64,000 nt of DNA from Planococcus sp. MB-3u-03 (GTDB lineage Bacteria; Bacillota; Bacilli; Bacillales_A; Planococcaceae), in NCBI RefSeq assembly GCF_002833405.1, contig NZ_CP025135.1, positions 1,717,501-1,781,500 of the forward strand, in the 5' to 3' direction. The translations under genes were made by a program, and so were the position numbers. Each line of letters opens with the position of its first letter. The stretch's first letter is position 1. This document shows positions 10,105 through 19,810 of the stretch, one piece after another. A model generated the notes under the pieces. The model made no database searches and was not told where the DNA came from. It saw only the letters and a list, made by a program, of their open reading frames with translations.

Positions 10105-11325
10105 ATGTCTGCATCACAAAAAAGAAGTAATTTCGCTTTATTGGCATTGGCGCTTAGTGCCTTTGCCATCGGCACCACCGAATTCATCAGTGTCGGCTTG
10201 CTGCCATTGATCGCCGAAGATTTAGGGATTTCCGTCAGCACAGCGGGTTTGACTGTGTCATTATATGCACTCGGTGTCATGATTGGCGCCCCGGTACTGA
10301 CCTCTGTCAGCGCAAATATGCCTAGGAAGTCTTTGCTGCTATGGATTATGGTCGTCTTCATTATCGGGAACTTGATTGCGGCAACAGCCTCGACTGTTGG
10401 CGTTCTACTCGCAGCACGAGTCGTTTCCGCATTAGCGCACGGCGTTTTTATGGCAATTGGCGCAACGATTGCGGCGGATCTGGTACCGGAAAACAAGCGA
10501 GCTAGCGCCATTGCAATGATGTTCACCGGGTTGACGGTAGCTACGGTGACCGGTGTCCCCTTCGGCACTTTCCTGGGCCAACAGTTCGGCTGGCGCTTTG
10601 CGTTCATGGCGATTGTCGCACTTGGTGTTGCCGCACTGATCGGAAACGCTTTACTCGTGCCGAGTGATTTGAAAAAAGCGGCGCGCACCACATTGCGTGA
10701 TCAAGTCAAGCTGGTCACCAATGGCCGTTTGCTGTTGGTCTTTGCCATTACGGCGTTCGGCTATGGCGGCACGTTTGTCGTCTTCACCTATCTGTCTCCC
10801 TTGCTTCAGCAAGTCACGGGGTTTGCAGCTGGAACCGTCACAATCATCCTCTTCGGATACGGCATCGCCATTGCGGCGGGCAATACAATCGGCGGCAAAT
10901 TGGCCAATCGCAACCCCATTCGGGCATTATTCTATATGTTCTTGATTCAAGCCGTCATCTTACTCATTTTGTCGTTTACAGCCCCTTTCAAAATCGCCGG
11001 TTTGATCACCATTCTCTTTATGGGCTTATTCGCGTTTATGAACGTTCCGGGGCTTCAAGTCTATGCGGTCATGCTTGCTGAACGGTACGTGCCGAGCGCT
11101 GTAGACACAGCTTCTGCCATCAATATTGCTGCCTTTAATGCAGGAATCGCCATTGGAGCGGTGCTTGGCGGATCTGTGGCAGATTCGATTGGCCTGATCC
11201 ATACGCCTTGGATTGGTGCGGTTATGGTCCTTGGCGCCGTGTTGCTGAGTGCGTGGAGCCGCAGCTTAGAGAATGGATCTGAGCGGAAGCCTTCAGTTGC
11301 TGTCCGGAAATCCGCCATAACGTAA
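10105..11325 (+). CDS. MFS transporter (DHA1-type exporter)
   Basis: Twelve-helix major facilitator of 406 residues, starting MSASQKRSNFALLALALSAF, with TTEFISVGLLPLIAEDLGIS in helix 1 and ARVVSALAHGVFMAIGATIA further on, as in the AraJ/YdhP-type proton-driven exporters. ATG 10105 is chosen because GGAGGAG lies 6 nt upstream; an upstream in-frame ATG has no such site. Divergent from the HxlR regulator, its likely repressor. Typical partners export drugs, quinones or sugars; the substrate here is unknown. Confidence 0.9.
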   Translation: MSASQKRSNFALLALALSAFAIGTTEFISVGLLPLIAEDLGISVSTAGLTVSLYALGVMIGAPVLTSVSANMPRKSLLLWIMVVFIIGNLIAATASTVGVLLAARVVSALAHGVFMAIGATIAADLVPENKRASAIAMMFTGLTVATVTGVPFGTFLGQQFGWRFAFMAIVALGVAALIGNALLVPSDLKKAARTTLRDQVKLVTNGRLLLVFAITAFGYGGTFVVFTYLSPLLQQVTGFAAGTVTIILFGYGIAIAAGNTIGGKLANRNPIRALFYMFLIQAVILLILSFTAPFKIAGLITILFMGLFAFMNVPGLQVYAVMLAERYVPSAVDTASAINIAAFNAGIAIGAVLGGSVADSIGLIHTPWIGAVMVLGAVLLSAWSRSLENGSERKPSVAVRKSAIT

Positions 11326-11344
11326 AGGAGTTCATCCACTCCAT

Positions 11345-11386
11345 AAAAAAACCCCATCCCGGAATTGATTCCAGAATGGGGTTTTT
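11345..11386. terminator. Bidirectional terminator between MFS and ubiB-like genes
   Basis: AAAAACCCCAT pairs with ATGGGGTTTTT with an inner GGAAT/ATTCC stem; T tracts on both sides. Confidence 0.85.
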
Positions 11387-11422
11387 CGCTGTATTGTTAT
11401 CATCTGACAAATACTATTCAAG

Positions 11423-13434
11423 CTATTTATACTGATTGCTGCGTTTCATGTCCCGAATTGCCTGAATCGACAATCTGACGAGCAAAATGACGCATAAGAA
11501 CAGCCCTCCATATGCAGCTGTATTCAAATAAATCGCGTACACGGTATCGATGAATTGGGCGATGGCCAATAAGGCTGCCGATATGAACCCGAATGTGATC
11601 CCCGACATCAACAAGACAAACCTGGAGAATAATTGCATGACGAACCCTGAGTTGTGTTTATCGGAAAACACATCATGGTGCAAAATGATCTTGCCGCCCT
11701 CTACGCGCCGGATCAATTGGTCGATGCGTTTCGGTAGTTTGGCGACTTCCGGCAAGATGAGCACCAATTCCTCTTCGATGCGTTCTTTTGTCGCGAGCGG
11801 CTGTTTAAATGGTTTTTCAACACCGATGTCTTGTATTCTTTCGCGAAGCTTTTCGCTTCCGTGAACATATCAAAATTCGGGTCGATGGTGTGCAAGGTGC
11901 TGTCGAGGCTAATCAACGACCTTAGCGCAATCCCGACGGACGGATAAAACGCCAAGCCGAATTCGCGAATGACATCGAATAAGGAATGGATCAATTCGGC
12001 GGTCGGTATGCGGTCGACATAGGAAATCTTCAGTAAAATCTCCCCGATAGCTTGTTCAAATTTCGCCCCATCAATCTTCTCACTGTTTTCCACCAGCTTT
12101 CTGACCGCATCATGGACGATGCTTGCATCGTTTTGCTGGATGCCGATGATGAAATGATTGAGCGCTTCTTGCTGAGGCGCTGTTAAGCGACCGACCGAGC
12201 CAAAATCAAGCAAAATCGGTTTGCCGTCCGTTTCGTCGATGAAAATATTCCCAGGATGCGGGTCTGCATGGAAAATACCCGAAAACAGCATTTGTTCCAG
12301 AAATGAAAACAGCACCGTGCGGCCGAATTGTTTCGGTTCGACATTGAAATGGCGAAACACCGCATCGCCTTTTGAAATGCTCTTGCCCTGGAAATACTGC
12401 ATGACAATAATCGTCGAATTGCTGTATTCCCGGTAGACTTTCGGAATTTTGACGTGATTTTTGCTGTCTTCCAGGGCATTGCTCACTTGGATCATATTGC
12501 GCATTTCGATTTCAAAGTCGATTTCCTCACGCAAGCCATTGGCGAATCCGACCGCCAGTTCACGGAAACCGATATTCTGTGCCCAAGTGGATTTACTGGA
12601 CACCCATTCGGCAAATTCCACGAGAATGTCCAAATCATCCCGCATGATGGCACTCACTTCTGGCCGCTGCATTTTGATGATGACTTCTTCATTGGTCTTG
12701 CGCAGCACACCGCGGTGGATTTGGCCGATCGATGCCGATGCGAGCGGTTCTTTTTCGAGCTTCGAAAACACTTCCTCAATGGGCTGTGTCATGGACTTTC
12801 GCAGGATTTCCGTTACTTGTTCTTTGGGCAAGGCTTTGACGTTTTGCTGCAACTGGCTCAGTTCCTCGATAAATACCGGTGCGAACAAATCCGTTCGGGT
12901 TGACAATACTTGCCCGAATTTGACGAACACACCTCCAGCTTCTTCAAGCGTCCTGCGGAAAGCGACCGCCAGCTCATAGTTGTTTTCACGATGACGCGCA
13001 TATTTCAAGGTGCTGGAAATGCCGTTCTTGACCGCAATCTCAAGTACCTTGCTTAAGCGTTTCTGGCGTCTCCAGCGGCTGCGCAGCCGTTTCCAGATGA
13101 ATTTGCGGTTCGTGATGCGTTCGCCGCGGTCCCCAAGTTCAATCGGATCGAATAGTTCCAGTATCAAGTAAAATAGCATGGAAATCATTAACATGCTGCC
13201 GATCCAAATGACGGTGCTTGTGTCTGTCAGCATCGTGGCGAAGGCATCGTCCATGAATTCGGTATAACGCAAATAGGAATACCAATAAACAAATGTCGTC
13301 AGGACGATCCCGAGCACGACGGACAATATGCGTTTTGTGAAATTCACTTTCGACCCCATCAACCGGCCGCTGACGAAATAAATGAAAATGGCGATGACCA
13401 GCATTTCAGCAATCATCCGTACATATATGACCAT
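11423..13434 (-). pseudogene. ubiB: ABC1/UbiB family protein kinase-like protein, one frameshift near the 3' end
   Basis: Atypical kinase of the AarF/ABC1/UbiB family. Visible: two N-terminal membrane segments, the KxGQ motif (VFVKFGQVLSTRTDL), SASIGQIHRG, VIIKMQRP (lysine), FHADPHPGNIF (catalytic loop) and ILLDFGSVG (metal-binding Asp), then two C-terminal membrane segments (IDTVYAIYLNTAAYGGLFL region). The frame breaks near 11810 in an A-run: one added A restores TSVLKKPFKQPLATKERIEEELVLILPEV and joins the last 115 residues, total 670. ATG 13434 has AAAGGAG 7 nt upstream. Relatives support quinone synthesis or membrane lipid homeostasis; the role in Bacillales is not settled. Confidence 0.87.
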
Positions 13435-13668
13435 TCGCGGACTCCTTTCCCTGAACCACCGAACATGCAATGAATTATCGGTTTGTCTTTCGTTGGAATA
13501 AAGCTATAGCCCTTCCATATAAGTAATTTCGAGGTATCGGTAAGTCCTTCCTGCTTTTTCTTTGCGGTGAATGTTTTTTGGTTGATGGCTGTTTTTCTTT
13601 TCCGCATTGTACCTTATGTAATTTATTACATTTATTTTTGATTTCCAGCTTATTTATGCGGTCATCTT

Positions 13669-14127
13669 TTATTCATTTTGCGATTCCGCTTGTTGCTTAA
13701 CCCTGTTCATGAAGTTTAACACGGTATTTCGGGCTGCTTTTTTACTGCCGGCCAAAAGCATCATCTTTCCCGTAACGCTTATGCCTTTGTTTTGCCCTTC
13801 ATAAATAAAGCGCGTGCTTTGTGCGGACTCTTGTTTCAAACTGAACGCATAGCGCACTTTGAACATGTGCCCCATCTCAAAAGCCGTCTCGCGGTATTTT
13901 CTGTCGGGTTCATCCACATAGGATAAAGTTTCAACGATATAGCGCTGCTGCTGTTTGCCTTCTGTATACACTTGCGCGTGTTTAGCGCCTGTGGCATTAT
14001 TCTCCCCTTCGAGCAGGTCATGCGATTCCACTTTTGGCATAATGCGCTGGATCTGCTCGTCCTGGAACAAATTCCAAACCTTTTCAATCGGTGCGTCGAT
14101 AATCATTTGCTCTTTCCATTTGACCAT
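13669..14127 (-). CDS. SRPBCC (START-like) family protein
   Basis: Protein of 152 residues with the helix-grip ligand-binding fold: EQMIIDAPIEKVWNLFQDEQ at the start and a long C-terminal helix (KKAARNTVLNFMNRVKQQ). Such proteins bind hydrophobic ligands in a deep pocket. ATG 14127 is preferred because AAAGGA lies 9 nt before it; the ATG nine bases upstream overlaps that site. Ligand and function are unknown. Confidence 0.75.
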   Translation of the reverse strand: MVKWKEQMIIDAPIEKVWNLFQDEQIQRIMPKVESHDLLEGENNATGAKHAQVYTEGKQQQRYIVETLSYVDEPDRKYRETAFEMGHMFKVRYAFSLKQESAQSTRFIYEGQNKGISVTGKMMLLAGSKKAARNTVLNFMNRVKQQAESQNE

Positions 14128-14233
14128 TTTTCTCATCCTTTCATGAACTCTTTTCTACAATTCTCGTAAATGCTTACTGCTGCCCTTTGATTCCGTTACA
14201 ATGGAAACAGCAAAACGATTATGGAGTGATTTG

Positions 14234-14446
14234 ATGAGAACCTCAACGATTCTGTTTATTTTTATACTGGTGATGCATCTATTGACCGTCCTCAACACTT
14301 TGTTGTTTGGCGGCAATTTAAATGATCTCTTGTTCTGGTTCAATTCCGCCTTGTTTATGGCGGCGCTGGCCGTGTTTGTTTACCGGCGCGGCATATTCGA
14401 TGCCAAAGAAGCGCCTACGTCTGAACCTGCCAAAAAACGCAAATGA
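14234..14446 (+). CDS. Small two-helix membrane protein, unknown
   Basis: Seventy residues (MRTSTILFIFILVMHLLTVL...). Two hydrophobic helices span roughly residues 4-24 and 33-53, followed by a charged tail (KEAPTSEPAKKRK). GGAGTG lies 5 nt before ATG 14234. It is divergent from the SRPBCC gene and followed by a strong terminator, so it is a one-gene transcript. Not recognised as a named family. Confidence 0.65.
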   Translation: MRTSTILFIFILVMHLLTVLNTLLFGGNLNDLLFWFNSALFMAALAVFVYRRGIFDAKEAPTSEPAKKRK

Positions 14447-14478
14447 TTTGGCGCCATCAGCAATTTATCAATACTCTG

Positions 14479-14509
14479 TAAAACACCGCCTGAAATCGGC
14501 GGTGTTTTT
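14479..14509 (+). terminator. Terminator after the small membrane protein gene
   Basis: AAAACACCGCC-TGAAATC-GGCGGTGTTTTT: perfect 11-bp stem and T tract. Confidence 0.93.
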
Positions 14510-14522
14510 CATTCAATTGTTT

Positions 14523-14858
14523 TCATATGATTGAAGAATTTTCTTCACATTTTCCGGACAGTATGCCAGACCCAGCGAAGCCTTGCATCAAGCCCGTAAC
14601 GGTCAGGTTCGTGAATTTAGGGCCCATGGAAGCTGCCTGCTGTTTAAAAGCGTTTATATCGCCGTTATAGCCACGGATTAATTGCGTGAATTGCTGGAGT
14701 TCAGTTTTTGACAAATCATGCACCACAATGGCTTCATGGATGGTCGGCTCACGCATTTTATCTTCCATTACATCCCCGAGCAATGCCAATAAAGTCCGGT
14801 TGTGAAACTTCAGTTTTTCGATTTCCTCATGCAAACTTTCCGATTCACCGTACCCCAT
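14523..14858 (-). CDS. Unknown protein with N-terminal coiled coil
   Basis: 111 residues. The N-terminal 35 are charged and probably helical (ESESLHEEIEKLKFHNRTLL), the middle has DLSKTELQQFTQLIRGYNGD, and the end is glycine-rich (LMQGFAGSGILSGKC). No family recognised. It lies 32 bp after the phosphatase gene on the same strand and may be cotranscribed. Confidence 0.6.
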   Translation of the reverse strand: MGYGESESLHEEIEKLKFHNRTLLALLGDVMEDKMREPTIHEAIVVHDLSKTELQQFTQLIRGYNGDINAFKQQAASMGPKFTNLTVTGLMQGFAGSGILSGKCEENSSII

Positions 14859-14890
14859 ATGCCTGCCAAGCTCCTTTTAGCTTATTGCGA

Positions 14891-15478
14891 TCACTTTATG
14901 TTCGTATCTTTCAATTCAAGGTGATCAATGAAATTATATTTTTGGATCTCCCAGCGCTCACTAGCATACGCCAAATGATTCATGCCGCCATTTTGCAAAC
15001 GAACTTCGCCGTCGTATTCACCGTGCGCCAATTGTTCAAGTATGGCATTGATGACGCCGCCGTGCGCCACGACGAGCACACGCTGGTTCCCGAAGCGTTC
15101 ATTGAGTTGTGCAAGCCCCTTTGACAGCCTGCCGTGGAACTCTTTTGCCTGTTCTTGGCCTGGGTAATTTTTGTCGGGATACAAGCCATAACGCTCCTCC
15201 GCTGTCATGCCTTCTGCTTTGCCAAAATGCTTTTCCTGGAACTCTTCCATTTCAAATACCGGCAGACGCATCGTTTCATTGATGATCGCCGCGGTCTCTT
15301 TGGCGCGCGTGAGCGGGCTCGTCACGATGACGTCCCACGCTTCTCCCGTCAAGTGAGATCCACACGCGCGTGCTTGCTGCTTTCCTGTCTCGTTCAGCGG
15401 CACATCCGTCGTCCCTTGGATGCGGCCGATTTTATTCCATTCTGTTTCTCCGTGCCGAATCAGGCAGATAATCGTCAT
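14891..15478 (-). CDS. Histidine phosphatase family protein (PhoE/GpmB-like)
   Basis: 195-residue member of the branch-1 histidine phosphatases. LIRHGETEWN carries the phosphohistidine (His9); SPLTRAKETA supplies the second arginine and VVAHGGVINAIL the second catalytic histidine. This pattern fits broad-specificity phosphatases such as PhoE rather than glycolytic phosphoglycerate mutase, which is longer. Intact. Confidence 0.88.
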   Translation of the reverse strand: MTIICLIRHGETEWNKIGRIQGTTDVPLNETGKQQARACGSHLTGEAWDVIVTSPLTRAKETAAIINETMRLPVFEMEEFQEKHFGKAEGMTAEERYGLYPDKNYPGQEQAKEFHGRLSKGLAQLNERFGNQRVLVVAHGGVINAILEQLAHGEYDGEVRLQNGGMNHLAYASERWEIQKYNFIDHLELKDTNIK

Positions 15479-15526
15479 CGTACTCTACTTCCCTTCCGTT
15501 GCTAATTGATTCATTACTGCTAGCCA

Positions 15527-15730
15527 TCAATCTTCGCGTTGTTTCGTTTTGCGTTGTTTGCTCCAGCGCCAGAACATGATCGCTTCCCCGATTACCACAC
15601 CGATCGCCCCTGCAGCGACCAAAGTCGATGTATCCGGGTCATCGTTGATTAAAAATGCGATGACGACGCCCACTACGAGCCCGCTCAGTAAAACGGCATA
15701 TGCATTTTTTCGTGATTTCAGATAATCCAC
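15527..15730 (-). CDS. Small two-helix membrane protein, unknown
   Basis: 67 residues starting at GTG 15730 (VDYLKSRKNAYAVLLSGLVV), preceded by GAAAGGG about 10 nt upstream. Two hydrophobic helices flank a short polar loop (NDDPDTST); the tail is basic (KQRKTKQRED). It lies just upstream of the phosphatase gene on the same strand. No family recognised. Confidence 0.62.
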   Translation of the reverse strand: MDYLKSRKNAYAVLLSGLVVGVVIAFLINDDPDTSTLVAAGAIGVVIGEAIMFWRWSKQRKTKQRED

Positions 15731-15905
15731 TGTCTCGCACCCTTTCTTGTTGCTTATTATTCCATCTTGCCGAAGTTTTCCCGAGAACGCAAGAATTGTC
15801 AGCATCCAGTTGCCTCTACTGGTATACTGTCTTGTGTGCTTATTTTTGAATTCTTTAATAACCTTATGTAGTTTAATACATGTAAATTAAAAAATAAGAC
15901 ACTAA

Positions 15906-15934
15906 TAAAATAGAGCCCATTTCGGCTCTATTTC
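15906..15934 (-). terminator. Terminator of the SnoaL-like gene
   Basis: AAATAGAGCC and its complement around a 6-nt loop, overlapping the stop codon, followed by TTTTATT on the minus strand. Confidence 0.82.
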
Positions 15935-16290
15935 GTTTCAACCACGAACGACGTCATTTTTGTTATTTGCAGCTCGCCTTCTCCTTGCCATTCATAAAAA
16001 TCACAATAGCAGTATTTACGCTCCCTGTCATTTCCGCCTTTTGCGGTCATGACGCCTTTTACCGCCCCTTCCTGCCCCGCCGCAATGATGGTGTCGACCT
16101 CAAACGCCATTTTTGTGTAATCCTGCATCCCGAAAGCCGCATCCACTAATGCCTGCCTTCCCTTTAAAGGCATCGTCCCGACCATGATCCATTCCACATC
16201 GTCCGAAACATGCTGTTCAATGAAGTCCTTCTTGCCTTTGAAAAAGCATCATTGAACTCCTTAAAAGTCGGTGGTGCTGCTCGTCTTCAT
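15928..16290 (-). pseudogene. SnoaL-like / NTF2-fold protein, frameshifted near the start
   Basis: Small cone-shaped ligand-binding or enzyme fold. The C-terminal 90 residues are in one frame (EWIMVGTMPLKGRQALVDAA, then TIIAAGQEGAVKGVMTAKGG and CYCDFYEWQ). The N-terminal ~30 residues from ATG 16290 (after GGGAGG) are split: TFKEFNDAFSKGKKDFIEQHVSDD reads only after correcting the ACCACC region near 16270 and restoring one G in a GG run near 16235. With these fixed the protein is about 120 residues, normal for the family. Function unknown. Confidence 0.7.
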
Positions 16291-16457
16291 GGTTTTTCCT
16301 CCCTCGCACTGGTAAACCTTCTTTTACTTGACAGCAAATCATTTTTATCTGAATATTCAACTTTCTTTTAGTTTACTCTCTTTGCTGCACCCTGCCTAGT
16401 CTATTGTTTCCGTTTTATCATGTTTCTTCCGCTTGATCTTTTCCCTGTAAAGCTTGT

Positions 16458-16487
16458 TTTTCATTGCTGTCCTTAAATGGTTATAAT
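16458..16487 (+). promoter_or_regulatory. Likely promoter of the HPr-like gene
   Basis: TTTTCA at 16458-16463, 18-nt spacer, TATAAT at 16482-16487, 44 nt before the start codon. The -10 is perfect, the -35 weak. Confidence 0.55.
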
Positions 16488-16530
16488 GGAAAATGCATTA
16501 TTAGATTAAGCACTGGGAGGATACATCCAT

Positions 16531-16803
16531 ATGGCCAAAACAGTTTTCATTACCGCAGAAGAAGGCTTGCATGCGCGTCCGGCTGCAGCACTCGTCAGTG
16601 AAGCGAACCGCTTCCACTGCGAATTATCGCTAGAATTTAAAGACCGGACCGTCAACTTGAAATCCATACTCGGCGTCATGGGGCTTGGGATTCCGACCCG
16701 TTCTACCATCACGATCCATGCAGACGGCCAGGACGCACAAAAAGCAATACTTGGCACAGCCACCCTACTGGAAGCGCAAGGCATGATCAATTCCGGACAG
16801 TAA
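16531..16803 (+). CDS. HPr family phosphocarrier protein (second, Crh/HPr-like copy)
   Basis: 90-residue PTS phosphocarrier fold. GLHARPAAALV contains the phosphoryl-accepting histidine (His14 here, His15 in B. subtilis HPr) and VNLKSILGVMGLGI the regulatory serine (Ser45, equivalent to Ser46, the HPr-kinase target). The stretch SEANRFHCELSLE resembles B. subtilis Crh, yet Crh lacks the histidine, so this is an HPr with Crh-like features. GGGAGG stands before ATG 16531. A second HPr gene, linked to ptsI, lies at 20697. It may serve regulation or the neighbouring fructose PTS. Confidence 0.88.
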   Translation: MAKTVFITAEEGLHARPAAALVSEANRFHCELSLEFKDRTVNLKSILGVMGLGIPTRSTITIHADGQDAQKAILGTATLLEAQGMINSGQ

Positions 16804-16840
16804 CTCTTTCAGCCACGGAAGGCATTTGGCAGTCGCTGTT

Positions 16841-16911
16841 CCATAGCTTTTGCATAGCTTTTCCATAGCTTTTCCATAGCTTTTCCATAGCTTTTCCATA
16901 GCTTTTCCATA
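16841..16911. repeat. 11-bp tandem repeat, six copies (CCATAGCTTTT)
   Basis: Six head-to-tail copies of CCATAGCTTTT (16841-16906; copy two starts with G), then a partial CCATA. The T4 tracts recur every 11 bp, close to one helical turn, which should bend the DNA. It lies between the HPr-like stop and the terminator shared with the fru operon. Confidence 0.92.
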
Positions 16912-16916
16912 AACGC

Positions 16917-16953
16917 AAAAACCGCCATCCGGAACTTACCGGATGGCGGTTTT
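16917..16953. terminator. Bidirectional terminator between HPr-like gene and fruA
   Basis: AAAACCGCCATCCGG and its exact complement around a 6-nt loop, with A and T tracts on either side. Confidence 0.92.
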
Positions 16954-16964
16954 CAATTATGCAG

Positions 16965-18881
16965 CTACCGTAACATTTTCTTCAGCAAGCCGACGAGGAT
17001 CGCTGTTACAAATGAACCGGCGAGGATAGCAACCAAGTACGTCAAGATGCTTGCCGCTCCCCGTCCACCAGACCGATGACGAATACGCCGCCGTGTGGTG
17101 CACGAAGCCCGATATCGAATAGCATGACGAGCGCTCCGGTCGTTGCCGCTCCTGCAACCGCTGACGGGATGACCCGCGCCGGATCGGCTGCAGCAAACGG
17201 GATAACGCCTTCGGTGATGAAACTAGCGCCGAGAACATACGCGGTCTTACCAGCTTCGCGTTCTGTCTTGGTGAATTTCTTCTTTGAACATCGTCGTTGC
17301 AATGGCCAGTCCAAGCGGTGGGACCATGCCCGCTGCCATGACCGTTGCCATGAAATTGAAGTTCTGTGCATCAAGCATGGCGATGCCGAACGTGTAAAAG
17401 CCGCCTTGTTGACAGGGCCGCCCATATCGACTGCCATCATGCCGCCAAGCAAAAGTCCTACAAGGACCAAGTTGGTTCCGCCAAGCCCTTCAAGGAATGC
17501 TGAAATCCCTGTGTAAATTTGTGTTAATGGCGGGTTGATCAGCATCATGACAACCCCGGTGATGAGGATACTGAAGACCGGATAGAACAGCACCGGTTTC
17601 AATCCTTCAAGACTTTGTGGAATGACAGCGAATACTTTTTCACCAACAGCGTGACATAACCGGCAAGGAAACCGGCAATCAAGCCGCCAAGGAATCCAGA
17701 ACCGCCATTTGCTTCTTCAACACCCGTGACAGTAATGGCAAGCAAGCCACCGATCATACCAGGAGCAAAACCAGGACGGTCGGCAATGCTCATCGCGATG
17801 AATCCGGCAAGGACAGGGACCATTAAGAAGAACGCCGTGCCGCCGCCGATGGTCGAGCATCGCGGCAAATTCATTGTATTGCGGGCTATCCGGATCTGCC
17901 GCGTTGATGCCGAAGAAGAACGACAGGGCAATCAAGATCCCGCCGCCGACAACGAATGGCAGCATGTTCGAAACGCCGTTCATCAAATGCTTATAGAATC
18001 CGGATTTCGGTTCTGTGCCGGCATCTGCGTCTTTTGTGCGGTCATGCTTATAGACAGGCGTATCTTGTGCAAGTGCGCGGTCCAATAATTGGTCCGTTTC
18101 ATAGATCGCTTTGCCGACTTGCGTCTGGATGACATGTTTTCCATCGAATCTCGCCATTTCAACTTTCGTATCGGCCGCGACGATAATGGCGTCCGCTTCC
18201 GCGATTTCTGCATCGGTCAAACGGTTTTCACGCCGCTCGAGCCGTTTGTTTCCACTTTCAAATTGATGCCGCGCTCTTTGCACGCCCGTTGAGCTTCTCA
18301 GCCGCCATATAGGTGTGCGCAATGCCTGTCGGACAAGCCGTCACAGCCAGGATCTTGCCGCCTGCAGCGGGTTCTACTGTGCCGGCAACCGGTGCACTGT
18401 CATCTGCTTGTTCCGGCCCATCCACTTCCGCTTCTTCCGCAGAGACGATGTCGAGCACTTGCTGTTTTGACTCGGCTTCCAAGATATTGACGCGGAATTT
18501 CTCATCCATCAGGAAAGTCGCCAGGCGTGATAAGGCTTCCAGGTGATCATCGTTCGCCCCTGCCGTTGCCGCGATCATGAAAAACAGCTGTGCAGGCTGG
18601 CCATCCAATGATTCGAAGTCAATTCCTTCAAAAGAACGGCCGAACGCGATGGCTGGCGCTTTGACTGCTTCGGACTTCGCGTGAGGGATGGCGATCGTGT
18701 CGCCGATCCCTGTCGTGCTTTGTTCTTCACGGGCCAGGATATCTTTAGTGAATTGCTTCTTGTCGTTCAATTTCCCGGCTTGGTCCAATTGCTCGACCAA
18801 TTCGTTCAATACCTCGCGTTTGGAGCCGGCTTTCAGATCCAGAATGATGGTGTTTTCCGTCAATAATTGTGTAATTCTCAT
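16965..18881 (-). pseudogene. fruA: PTS fructose transporter subunit IIABC, multiple frameshifts
   Basis: Membrane permease that imports fructose and phosphorylates it to fructose-1-phosphate. Order of domains: IIA (about residues 1-145; GDTIAIPHAK with the phosphohistidine), IIB (ILAVTACPTGIAHTYMAAE, active cysteine) and IIC (about ten membrane segments; NGVSNMLPFVVGGG, MGGPVNKAAF, FITEGVIPFAAADP). The pieces lie in different frames, with breaks near 18280, 17860, 17600, 17400, 17280 and 17060. The true C-terminus reads VAILAGSFVTAILVGLLKK to TAG at 16965-16967. It overlaps the fruK stop by 4 nt (ATGA). The total span of 639 codons equals the normal length, so indels nearly cancel and are probably sequencing errors. 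Confidence 0.87.
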
Positions 18882-19810
18882 TTTGTCACATCCTTTTTTT
18901 CGAATGGTGTTACGGTCACTTCAGAGAGCAATTGTTCCACATCTGCCTGTTCGCACAAATCTGTCCGAAAAGCAGTGGCGCTTCCGCTAGCGACGCCGTA
19001 TTGGAATGCTTTGCTCGGATCTTGATGCTGAATATATGAAGCGATGAATCCTGAGACTAAGGAATCTCCCGAGCCGACAGTGTTGACGACTTTGCCTTTT
19101 GGCACTTGGGTTGTGTAGTAATGTTCACGGGAAGCATAGATCGCTCCCGCCCCGCCCATGGAGACGACGACATGTTGGACCCCTCTCTCCACCAGCTGGC
19201 TGGCATAATGGAAAGCTTGTGCTTGGGTGGTGATTTCGACTCCGAAAATATCCCCCAGTTCATGCTCGTTCGGTTTGATGAGGAAAGGCTTTGTATCCAG
19301 CAATTCCTTCAGCGCGGGACCGGACGTGTCGAGCACGAAGTGAATGCCCCGCTCCTGGCAACGATCCGCAAGATCCTTAAAGAATTGGGTCGGCACCGAT
19401 GACGGCAAGCTGCCCGCCAAGACGAACCAATCACCTTGTGCCATAACGGCAACCTTTTCTTTCAATTGTTCAAGCTGCGCTTCCTTTAGCACCGGGCCGG
19501 GCCCATTCAATTCAGTTTCTTGGTCGGTCTTGATTTTGACATTGATCCGCGTGATGGCGCCGGTGTCGATAAAATCGGTTTCAATGCCTTCTGCGTCAAG
19601 GAACTCTTCAATAAAGCGCCCTGTAAAACCACCAGCGTATCCGAGCGCCCGGCTTTTCAGGCCCAAACGGCTGAGTACACGCGAGACATTGATGCCTTTG
19701 CCGCCGGGGTAATAATACACTTCCTCCGAACGGTTCAAGGCGCCGCTTTCAAAATGCGGCAAATAGGCTGTGTAATCAATGGATGGAGCGAATGTGCATG
19801 TGTAGATCAT
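18878..19810 (-). CDS. fruK: 1-phosphofructokinase
   Basis: PfkB/ribokinase-family enzyme of 310 residues converting fructose-1-phosphate, the product of FruA, to fructose-1,6-bisphosphate. Seen: YYPGGKGINVSRVLSRLG near residue 35 and the anion-hole/catalytic motif VNTVGSGDSLVSGF near residue 250. It is the middle gene of fruRKA: it overlaps fruR by 4 nt and fruA by 4 nt. Intact in an otherwise damaged operon. Confidence 0.95.
   Translation of the reverse strand: MIYTCTFAPSIDYTAYLPHFESGALNRSEEVYYYPGGKGINVSRVLSRLGLKSRALGYAGGFTGRFIEEFLDAEGIETDFIDTGAITRINVKIKTDQETELNGPGPVLKEAQLEQLKEKVAVMAQGDWFVLAGSLPSSVPTQFFKDLADRCQERGIHFVLDTSGPALKELLDTKPFLIKPNEHELGDIFGVEITTQAQAFHYASQLVERGVQHVVVSMGGAGAIYASREHYYTTQVPKGKVVNTVGSGDSLVSGFIASYIQHQDPSKAFQYGVASGSATAFRTDLCEQADVEQLLSEVTVTPFEKKDVTK

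Noticed and set aside
16328-16356. TTGACA at 16328 as promoter of the HPr-like gene
   Set aside because: The -10 (GAATAT) is poor and lies about 175 bases from the gene, while a perfect TATAAT lies 44 bases from it.
16841-16911. Tandem repeat as a CRISPR array
   Set aside because: Units are 11 bp, directly adjacent with no spacers, and no cas genes are present.
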